Of a DNA stretch of 64,000 bases, positions 56,501-64,000 are shown one piece after another. The notes under the pieces were generated by a model, which saw nothing but the letters and a program-made list of their open reading frames with translations, was not told the DNA's origin and made no database searches. The DNA comes from Planctomycetales bacterium 71-10 (GTDB lineage Bacteria; Planctomycetota; Planctomycetia; Isosphaerales; Isosphaeraceae): NCBI GenBank assembly GCA_001898385.1, contig MKTT01000109.1, positions 54,903 to 118,902 on the forward strand, written 5' to 3'. The position numbers and the translations under genes are program-made. The first letter of the stretch is position 1; every line of letters begins with the position of its first letter.

Positions 56501-56737
56501 GGCTAGGTCGCCGCGAGCCCTCGCCGCCCAGAGCCCGGCGGTTCCGTCGTCGAGCCTCCGGATGGGTCGGTCGGACCTCGCGAGCGGATCACGCGGGGAA
56601 GGTTCGGACGCCTATCGCTTGTGGGGAGGGTCGTCGGCGGATAACCTCGCTTCCGAGGTCGCCCCTCTCCGGCCGGCCGCGGGCGAGGTCCCCTCGCCCG
56701 ACCTGATCCTTATGAAGGCTCCACGGAGTTCGCCCCA

Positions 56738-57490
56738 GTGATCGGGATCGACCTCGGCGGCAAGGTGGCCCTCGTGACGGGCGCGGGGCAGGGGCTCGGT
56801 CGCGCCGCCGCGACCCGCCTGCACGCGGCCGGCGCCGCCGTCGTCGTCAATTACCCGCCCGACGAGGCCGGCCGGAACGCCGAGCTGGCCCGGGACGTCG
56901 TCGCCGGCCTGGGCGACCGTGCCGCGGCCTTGTCCGCCGACGTGCGCGACCCGGAGCAGGTCGACGCCATGCTCTCGGCGATCCGCGAGCGATTCGGCGG
57001 GCTCGACGTGGTCGTGAACAATGCGGCCGTCATCCGAGACCGGACGATCAGGAAGATGACCGCCGAGGACTGGGACGTCGTCATCGGGACGGACCTCACG
57101 GGAGTCTTCCACGTGTGCCGGGCGGCGGCCGCGATCATGACGGACGGCGGCCGGATCGTGAACATCGCCTCGATCTCCGGCGTCGTCGGCTTCTATGGGC
57201 AGGCCAATTACGCGGCGGCCAAGGCCGGCGTCATCGCGCTCACCAAGGTGCTGAGCAAGGAGCTGGCGTCGCGGCGGATCACGGTCAACGCCGTGGCCCC
57301 CGGGGTGGTGCTGACGGACATGGGCAAGACGATCCCCGAGGAGGTCCGCGCCAAGATGCTGGCCCAGATCCCGCTCAACCGCTTCGGCGAGCCCGACGAG
57401 ATCGCCCACGCGATCCTGTTCCTCGCCAGCGACCTGGCGTCCTACATCACCGGCCAGACCGTCCACGTCAACGGCGGCTGGTGGTCGTGA
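56738..57490 (+). CDS. SDR-family oxidoreductase (FabG/3-hydroxybutyrate-dehydrogenase-like)
   Basis: [58 protein letters not shown]. Confidence 0.88.
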   Translation: MIGIDLGGKVALVTGAGQGLGRAAATRLHAAGAAVVVNYPPDEAGRNAELARDVVAGLGDRAAALSADVRDPEQVDAMLSAIRERFGGLDVVVNNAAVIRDRTIRKMTAEDWDVVIGTDLTGVFHVCRAAAAIMTDGGRIVNIASISGVVGFYGQANYAAAKAGVIALTKVLSKELASRRITVNAVAPGVVLTDMGKTIPEEVRAKMLAQIPLNRFGEPDEIAHAILFLASDLASYITGQTVHVNGGWWS

Positions 57491-59037
57491 GCGGCCGCAT
57501 CGGGCGCCTGCTCTGCTCCGCGTCCGAAGCGGCGCGAATCCTCGAGGACGGGCAGACCGTCGTGAGCGGCGGTTTCGTCGGCGCGGCCCACCCGGAGGCC
57601 CTCACGCAGGCGATCGAGGCCCGTTTCCTCGAATCCGGCCGCCCGCGCGGGCTGACGCTGCTCTACGCCGCCGGGCAGGGCGACGGGGCCGGCCGCGGGC
57701 TCAACCACCTGGGGCACCGGGGGCTCCTGGCCCGCGTGATCGGCGGGCACTGGGGGCTCGCCCCCCGGATCGGCCGCCTCGCCCTCGCCGGCGACATCGA
57801 GGCCTACAACTTCCCCCAGGGCGTCATCTGCCACCTGCTGCGCGACATCGCCGCGGGCCGGCCGGGGTGCATCACCGCCGTCGGGCTGGGGACCTTCATC
57901 GACCCGATCCACCAGGGGGGGCGGCTGAACTCGCGGTCCACGGCCGAGATGGTCAGCCGCATCGAGATCGACGGCCGCGACTGGCTCTTCTATCGCGCCT
58001 TGCCGGTCCACGTCGGGCTGATCCGGGCCACGGCCGCGGACGTCCACGGCAATCTCCTGATGGACGAGGAGGCGATCGTCGGCGAAGTCCTGGCGATCGC
58101 CCAGGCCGTCCACAACAGCGGCGGCACGGTGATCGCCCAGGTCCGGAGCCTGCTGCCCCATGCGGCGCCGCCGATGTCGGTGAAGGTCCCCGGCGTCCTG
58201 GTGGATCGCGTCGTCGTGGCGGCCCCCGGGCAGCACGACCAGACCTTCGCCGAGCGCGACAACCCCGCGTACTATCGCGCCGCCGGACGAGAAGGGCCCG
58301 GCCGACGGCCGGAGCTGCCGGCGGGGCCCCGCCGGATCATCGCGTCGCGGGCCTGCGACGAGTTGAAGCCCGGCGCGATCGCCAACCTGGGGATCGGCAC
58401 GCCGGAGGGCGTCGCGCTCATCGCGGCCGAGCGCGGGCTCCTCGACGAGGTGACCCTCACGGTCGAGAGCGGGCCGATCGGCGGCGTCCCGGCCGGCGGC
58501 CTGAGCTTCGGCGCGTCGTCCCACCCGCAGGCGATCGTCGACCAGCCGTCGCAGTTCGACTTCTACGACGGCGGCGGCCTGGACTTCGCCGCCCTGGGCG
58601 CCGCCGAGATCGACCGTCGGGGGAACGTGAACGTCTCGCGATTCGGCGACCGCCTGGCGGGCGTCGGCGGGTTCGTCAACATCTCCCAGAACGCGCGAAG
58701 GGTGGTATTCTGCGGCACCTTGACGTCCGACGGGCTCGAGGTCGAGGTCGCGCGAGGCCGCCTGCGGATCGTCCGCGAGGGCCGGGTCCGCAAGTTCGTC
58801 GCCGACGTCGCGCAGCTGTCGTACGCCGCCGACGTCGCCCGTCGGAAGGGGCAGGAGGCGCTCTACGTCACCGAGCGGGCCGTGTTCCGGCTCGCGGACG
58901 AGGGCCTCGAATTGATCGAAGTCGCGCCGGGGGTCGACCTCGGACGCGACGTGCTCGACCAGATGGAATTCCGCCCGATCGTCCGGGAGCCGCGCCCGAT
59001 GCCGGCCTCGTCGTTCGACCGGGACGCCGGAGGCTGA
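57487..59037 (+). CDS. Acyl-CoA:acetate/3-ketoacid CoA-transferase (fused alpha-beta)
   Basis: [78 protein letters not shown] overlap with SDR. Confidence 0.9.
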   Translation: MSGRIGRLLCSASEAARILEDGQTVVSGGFVGAAHPEALTQAIEARFLESGRPRGLTLLYAAGQGDGAGRGLNHLGHRGLLARVIGGHWGLAPRIGRLALAGDIEAYNFPQGVICHLLRDIAAGRPGCITAVGLGTFIDPIHQGGRLNSRSTAEMVSRIEIDGRDWLFYRALPVHVGLIRATAADVHGNLLMDEEAIVGEVLAIAQAVHNSGGTVIAQVRSLLPHAAPPMSVKVPGVLVDRVVVAAPGQHDQTFAERDNPAYYRAAGREGPGRRPELPAGPRRIIASRACDELKPGAIANLGIGTPEGVALIAAERGLLDEVTLTVESGPIGGVPAGGLSFGASSHPQAIVDQPSQFDFYDGGGLDFAALGAAEIDRRGNVNVSRFGDRLAGVGGFVNISQNARRVVFCGTLTSDGLEVEVARGRLRIVREGRVRKFVADVAQLSYAADVARRKGQEALYVTERAVFRLADEGLELIEVAPGVDLGRDVLDQMEFRPIVREPRPMPASSFDRDAGG

Positions 59038-60191
59038 TGATGGCGGGAGTCTGCATCGTCGCGGCGAGGCGGACCGTCCTGGGACGCTTCCTCGGGAAGC
59101 TCCGGGACGCGTCCCCGGTCGACCTGGCGTGCGCGGCGGCCCGGCCGGCCCTGGACGGCCTCGACGCCTCGGCGATCGACCAGGTGATCGTGGGCAACGT
59201 CCTGGGCGCCGGCCAGGGGATGAACATTGCGCGACAGGTCGGCGTCCGGGTCGGGCTGCCGCCGGAAGTCCCGGCGTTCACCGTGAACATGATGTGCGGG
59301 TCGGGATTGCAGGCCGTCCGCCTAGCGGCCCAGGCGATCCGGGCGGGCGAGGCGAGGGCGATCCTCTGCGGCGGGACCGAGTCGATGTCGGGCTCGCCGT
59401 ATCTCGTCCCGCGCGCCAGGCAGGGCTTGAAGCTGGGCGACGCCGCGATGGTCGATTCCATCCTCCGGGACGGGCTGATCGACGCCTTCGACGGCCGGCA
59501 CATGGGGGTGCTGGTCGAGGCGATGGCCGCGTCCCGCGGCATCGGCCGTCGTCGGCAGGACGAATGGGCGGTCCGGAGCCAGTCGCGCTGCGCGGCCGCC
59601 GAGGCGTCCGGGGCCTTCAACGACGAGCGCGTGCCGCTGGACGGGCTGGACGTGGACGAGCATCCGCGGCCCGGGGCGACGCTCGACGGGCTCGCACGGC
59701 TGGGCGGGGCCTTCTCGCCGGACGGCTCGGTCACGGCCGGGAATGCGAGCGGCATCAACGACGGGGCGGCCATGCTGCTGCTGGCCGATCGCGACTTCGC
59801 GCGGCGGGAATCCTGGCCCATCCTCTGCGAATGGGTCGATTCAACGGCCGTGGGCTGCGAGCCGGCGTCGATGGGGCTCGGGCCGGTCTACGCGCTGCGG
59901 CGGCTCTGCGAGCGGGGGCGCTTCGACCTCGCGGAATGCGACATGATCGAGATCAACGAAGCCTTCGCCGCGCAGGTCCTGGCGTGCCTCCAGGACCTCG
60001 GAGTCGACGAGGGCTCGGTCAACCGCTGCGGCGGGGCGATCGCGCTGGGGCATCCGATCGGGGCCAGCGGGGCGAGGCTGGTCGTCCACGCCGCCCATCG
60101 GATCCGGCGAGGCGCGGCGCGGCGGGCGGCCGTCGGCCTCTGCGTGGGGGGCGGCATGGGCGTCGCCGCCCTGTTGCGCAGCCCGGATTGA
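59037..60191 (+). CDS. Acetyl-CoA acetyltransferase (thiolase)
   Basis: NMMCGSGLQAVRLAAQAIRAGEA, GGTESMSGSPYL, NASGINDGAA, CGGAIALGHPIGASGARL. Confidence 0.94.
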   Translation: MMAGVCIVAARRTVLGRFLGKLRDASPVDLACAAARPALDGLDASAIDQVIVGNVLGAGQGMNIARQVGVRVGLPPEVPAFTVNMMCGSGLQAVRLAAQAIRAGEARAILCGGTESMSGSPYLVPRARQGLKLGDAAMVDSILRDGLIDAFDGRHMGVLVEAMAASRGIGRRRQDEWAVRSQSRCAAAEASGAFNDERVPLDGLDVDEHPRPGATLDGLARLGGAFSPDGSVTAGNASGINDGAAMLLLADRDFARRESWPILCEWVDSTAVGCEPASMGLGPVYALRRLCERGRFDLAECDMIEINEAFAAQVLACLQDLGVDEGSVNRCGGAIALGHPIGASGARLVVHAAHRIRRGAARRAAVGLCVGGGMGVAALLRSPD

Positions 60192-60223
60192 TCCACGAAC
60201 CGCGAGTCGGAGGGACGCCCGCC

Positions 60224-61612
60224 ATGTCGATCGAGGTCGGCGCCATCGCCCTGGCCCTGGGCCTGCTGATGACCGTCGCGTATCGCGGCCTCCCGGTGAT
60301 CGTCTTCGCCCCCCTGTGCGCCCTGCTGGCCGCGGGCTTGTCCGGCCTGCCGGTCCTGCCCAGCTACACCGATATGTTCATGACGGGGGCGGCCGGCTTC
60401 ATCCGGGCCTTCTTCCCGCTCTTTTTGCTGGGGGCCGTCTTCGGCAAGCTCATCGATGGCAGCGGCTCCGCGGCGGCGATCGCCGCGGCGATGATCCGGG
60501 CGCTGGGGCCTCGCCGCGCGATCCCGGCGGTGGTGCTCGCCGGGGCCGTTTTGACCTATGGGGGCGTGTCGCTGTTCGTGGTCGCGTTCGCCGTCTACCC
60601 GCTCAGTGCCGCTCTTTTCCGCGACGCGGGCATACCCAAGCGGCTGCTCCCCGCCGCGATCGCCCTCGGGGCGTTCACGTTCACCATGGACGCGCTGCCC
60701 GGCACGCCGCAGATCCAGAACATCATCCCGACGCGCTTCTTCATGACGGACGCCTACGCGGCCCCGGTGGTGGGTTTGATCGGGGGGCTCTCGGTGCTGC
60801 TCGGCGGCCTGTACTGGCTGGATCGGCGTCGGGCCTGGGCGGCGGCCGCGGGGGAGGGCTACGGCTCCGGCCATCTCCACGAGCCCGAGCCCCGGGGCGC
60901 GGACGATCTCCCCTCGCTCGGCGCGGCGGTTCTGCCGCTGGCGCTGGTCCTCGCGATCAACTTCGTCCTCAGCCGGACGTCGTGGTCGATCGACGCGTGG
61001 TATCCCGAGGCCGCGCTGCGGCGGGCCTTCCCCGCGACCAACCCTCGGGACGCGGCGCCGACCTGGGCGGTGATCGTCGCCCTCTCGGCCGGGATCGCGG
61101 CCACGCTGGCCCTGCACGCGAGGCGGATGCGGCTCCCCCTCTCGACGCTGCTCTCGACGGCGACGGCGGGCGCGCTGCCGGCCGTCTTCAACACGGCCTC
61201 GGAGGTGGGCTTCGGCACGGTCGTCAAGTCCCTCCCGGGCTTCGGCGCGGTCCGCAGCCGGGTCCTCGACGTCAGCTCCAACGTCCTCGTCTCCGAGGCC
61301 GTCGCCGTGAACGCCCTGGCCGGCATCACGGGCTCGGCCTCCGGCGGCCTATCAATCGCGCTGGAGGTGATGGGCGGGCATTATCTGGAGGCGGCCCGGG
61401 CGCAGGGGATCGGCCCCGAGCTGCTGCACCGGATCGCCGCGATGGCCTCCGGCGGCATGGACACGCTCCCGCACAACGGGGCGGTGATCACGCTCCTGGC
61501 CATCACCGGCCTGACCCATCGGCAATCGTACCCGGACATCTTCGCGATCACGCTCATCAAGACCGCGGTGGTCTTCGCCCTGGCCATGTCGGCGGCCTGG
61601 TTGCCGGGCTGA
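60224..61612 (+). CDS. GntP-family/3-hydroxybutyrate-type permease
   Basis: Multi-TM; LGAVFGKLIDGSGSAAAIA, TYGGVSLFVVAFAVYPLS, MASGGMDTLPHNGAVITLLAITGLTH. Confidence 0.85.
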   Translation: MSIEVGAIALALGLLMTVAYRGLPVIVFAPLCALLAAGLSGLPVLPSYTDMFMTGAAGFIRAFFPLFLLGAVFGKLIDGSGSAAAIAAAMIRALGPRRAIPAVVLAGAVLTYGGVSLFVVAFAVYPLSAALFRDAGIPKRLLPAAIALGAFTFTMDALPGTPQIQNIIPTRFFMTDAYAAPVVGLIGGLSVLLGGLYWLDRRRAWAAAAGEGYGSGHLHEPEPRGADDLPSLGAAVLPLALVLAINFVLSRTSWSIDAWYPEAALRRAFPATNPRDAAPTWAVIVALSAGIAATLALHARRMRLPLSTLLSTATAGALPAVFNTASEVGFGTVVKSLPGFGAVRSRVLDVSSNVLVSEAVAVNALAGITGSASGGLSIALEVMGGHYLEAARAQGIGPELLHRIAAMASGGMDTLPHNGAVITLLAITGLTHRQSYPDIFAITLIKTAVVFALAMSAAWLPG

Positions 61613-61717
61613 CGCGAAGAGCCGGGGCGGGGCGCGGGCCGGACATCTTCGCGAGTTCCGTGGAACCGGCCGAACCTCCGGTGGCGTTCGGCCCGCATCA
61701 GAAGGGTTTGAACGGCA

Positions 61718-61900
61718 TCACGAGCCGAGGTCGTATTCGCGGATCTTGTTGAAGAGCTGGCGACGGCTGATCCCGAGCCGTTCGGCCGTCCGGGTGCGAT
61801 TGCCGCTGCAGGCTTCGAGGGCCCTCTGCACGGCCTGCCGCTCGACCTCGGCGGGCAGGGCCCGCAGGGGCACGACCTCGGCCGGGTCGCCGGGCATAGG
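61718..61900 (-). pseudogene. Remnant of NtrC-family regulator: C-terminal Fis-type HTH only
   Basis: RQAVQRALEACSGNRTRTAERLGISRRQLFNKIREYDLGS; no AAA+ domain upstream. Confidence 0.7.
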
Positions 61901-61969
61901 GCGAAGCTGGCGAGCCCGGCCGACGCCGGCCCTGCGTCCATCGCGGTCTCCTGGCCCGCGGGGCCTTGT

Positions 61970-62446
61970 GACCCTGGCCACGGTCGGCCTCTTCTTCGCC
62001 GGGGCGCCGATCGCGGCCTCGGCGCTCGTCGCGGCGGCGGTCCTGACGCTCGACCGGCTCCGTCCGGAGCGCGCGTACGAGGCCGTGGACTGGCCGCTGC
62101 GATCATGTTCGCCGGCCTGTTCGTCGTGGTCCACGCCTTCGAGGTCGACGTGGTCCGGCGATGGGACCTGTCGCGGCTTGCGCCGACGCACGGGTCGCCG
62201 GTCGGCCCTGTGAGCCTGGCCTCGGTCTTCCTGTCGAACCTGGCGTCGAACGTGCCGGCCGTCTTGCTGTTCCGGCCCGTGATCGAGGCCCTACCAGACC
62301 GCGAGCAGGCCTGGATCGCGCTCGCGATGTCCAGCACGATCGCCGGAAACCTAGCTCTGCTGGGGTCTGTCGCGAACCTGATCGTCGTCGAGAGCGCCCG
62401 CCGCGCCGGGACGGAGTTGGGCTTCGTCGAGTACCTGAACCCCTGA
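61970..62446 (+). pseudogene. SLC13/ArsB-like anion transporter remnant, N-terminally truncated and frameshifted
   Basis: TVGLFFAGAPIAASALVAAAVLTLDRLRPERAYEAVDWPL // MFAGLFVVVHAFE...VFLSNLASNVPAVLLFRPVIE...GNLALLGSVANLIVVESARRAG in two frames. Confidence 0.72.
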
Positions 62447-62460
62447 CCGACGCGGGGGTC

Positions 62461-62934
62461 GCGATGGAGATGGGGCTCGGGGACGACGAGGGCTATCCTT
62501 ACTCGGGGGTGGTCGACTTCATCGACCCGACCATCGACGCCGGAACGGGGACGGGCCGGCTGCGCGCCACGTGCGCGAACCCCGACGGCGTGATCGCCCC
62601 CGGCCTCTTCATCCGCGTCCGCATCCCGCACGGACGCCGGGCGGACGCGCTGGTCGTCCCCGAGCGTGCCGTCGGTTCCGACCAGGGGAAGCCGTTCGTC
62701 CTGGTCGTCGGCGAGGGGGGTCGGGTCGAACGGCGCGCCGCCCGCCCGGGCTCCGACCTCGGCGCGGGCCGGGTCGTCGAGTCCGGGGTCGGCCCGGACG
62801 ACCGCGTCGTCGTCGAGGGCCTGTTGAAGGCCAGGCCGGGGATCAAGGTCTCCCCGAAGGATCGGCCCGCGGGCGAGGCCGCCCCGGCCGAGGGAAACGC
62901 CGCAACCCGGACGAGCGAGGCCAACGGCTCCTAA
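62461..62934 (+). pseudogene. RND efflux membrane-fusion protein, C-terminal fragment
   Basis: EMGLGDDEGYPYSGVVDFIDPTIDAGTGTGRLRATCANPDGVIAPGLFIRVRIP begins abruptly in the beta-barrel domain. Confidence 0.75.
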
Positions 62935-62935
62935 C

Positions 62936-63871
62936 ATGTTCTCGAAATTCTTCATCGAGCGGCCGATCTTCGCCAACGTCATCGCCATCTTCACGATGCT
63001 GGTGGGTGCCGTCACCGTCCTGTCGCTGCCGGTCGAGCAGTATCCGCAGATCCTGCCGCCCACGGTCCAGGTCGCCACGACCTACCCCGGGGCGAACGCC
63101 CAGGTCCTCTCCGACGTCGTCGCCTCGCCGATCGAGCAGGCCGTCAACGGCGTCGAGGGGATGATCTACATGTCCTCGTTGTGCTCCAGCAACGGGGCCT
63201 ACGCGCTGACGGTGACGTTCGAGGTCGGGACCGACCTGGACAAGGCCCAGATCCTCGTCCAGAACCGGCTCTCGACGGCGCTGCCGCGGCTGCCCCAGGA
63301 GGTCCAGAGGCAGGGGGGGACGGCAACGAAGCAATCGCCGAACATCCTCCTGGTGGTCGGCCTCTACTCGCCCGACCGCCGCTACGACGACCTCTACATG
63401 AGCAGCTACGCCACGCTCCAGCTCAAGAACGCGCTGGCGCGGATCGACGGCGTCGGCGAGGTCCAGGTCTTCGGGTCCAGCAGCTACGGCATGCGGATCT
63501 GGATCGACCCGGAGAAGCTGCGGGCCCGCGACCTCACGACCGAGGACGTCCTGGTCGCGATCGCCGAGCAGAACGTCCAGGTCGCCGCGGGGCAGGTCGG
63601 CCAGGCCCCCTCGCCCAAGGGGCAGGAGTTCCAGTACACGGTCGCCACCCGGGGCCGGCTGAGCGAGCCCGAGGAGTTCGGCGACATCATCGTCAAGACG
63701 GCGAGCGATCCCTCGTCGCGCATGCGGCTGACGCGGATCCGCGACGTGGCCCGGATTGAGCTGGGGGCCCAGGACTACGACACCTTCACCGAGATCGACG
63801 GCGCCCCGCCGCCGGCCTGGGCGTCTTCCAACTCCCGGGCGCCAACGCCCTCAGCGTGGCCGAGGCCGTGA
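62936..63871 (+). CDS. RND efflux permease (AcrB-like), frameshifted near 63800 and running off the window
   Basis: MFSKFFIERPIFANVIAIFTMLVGAVTVLSLPVEQYPQILPPTVQV, PNILLVVGLYSP; homologous frame resumes after shift. Confidence 0.88.
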   Translation: MFSKFFIERPIFANVIAIFTMLVGAVTVLSLPVEQYPQILPPTVQVATTYPGANAQVLSDVVASPIEQAVNGVEGMIYMSSLCSSNGAYALTVTFEVGTDLDKAQILVQNRLSTALPRLPQEVQRQGGTATKQSPNILLVVGLYSPDRRYDDLYMSSYATLQLKNALARIDGVGEVQVFGSSSYGMRIWIDPEKLRARDLTTEDVLVAIAEQNVQVAAGQVGQAPSPKGQEFQYTVATRGRLSEPEEFGDIIVKTASDPSSRMRLTRIRDVARIELGAQDYDTFTEIDGAPPPAWASSNSRAPTPSAWPRP

Positions 63872-64000
63872 TCGAGGCGATGAAGGAACTGAGCAAGTCG
63901 TTCCCCGAGGGGATGGCCTACTCGATCCCGTTCAACCCGACGACCTTCGTCGAGGAGTCGGTCCACGAAGTCTACAAGACCCTCTTCGAGGCCGGGGTGC

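Overview
GC-rich window with many planctomycete-specific families (DUF1501, DUF1549/DUF1553, DUF1587-1592, DUF1552, DUF1559), consistent with an Isosphaeraceae-like bacterium. I read it as part of a large plasmid or secondary replicon: five perfect 22-bp iterons plus an AT-rich leader lie upstream of an RPA-type replication initiator (14.7-16.4 kb). A parAB partition locus (25.3-27.1 kb) is surrounded by five copies of a TTATAC-N5-GTATAA palindrome spread over 6.5 kb, which I propose as a non-canonical centromere/parS. Two toxin-antitoxin modules lie in the same interval. Cargo: a chemotaxis cluster (cheA-cheC-cheD-cheY-cheB), two planctomycete cytochrome/DUF systems, a bacteriophytochrome hybrid kinase, a 12-gene co-directional MoxR/DUF58/VWA/DUF4175/NPCBM/SIMPL/PQQ-propeller cluster (29.5-49.0 kb), uvsE, a DeoR-controlled aldolase/E2/E1/PfkB-kinase operon, a ketone-body-type operon (SDR, CoA-transferase, thiolase, GntP permease) and, at the right end, a tract of truncated and frameshifted transporter genes. 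The most novel items are the palindrome family around parAB, the DUF1559::phosphodiester-glycosidase chimera at 27795-28766, and the 12-gene MoxR cluster. All family calls come from motif recognition by eye; no database search was run.
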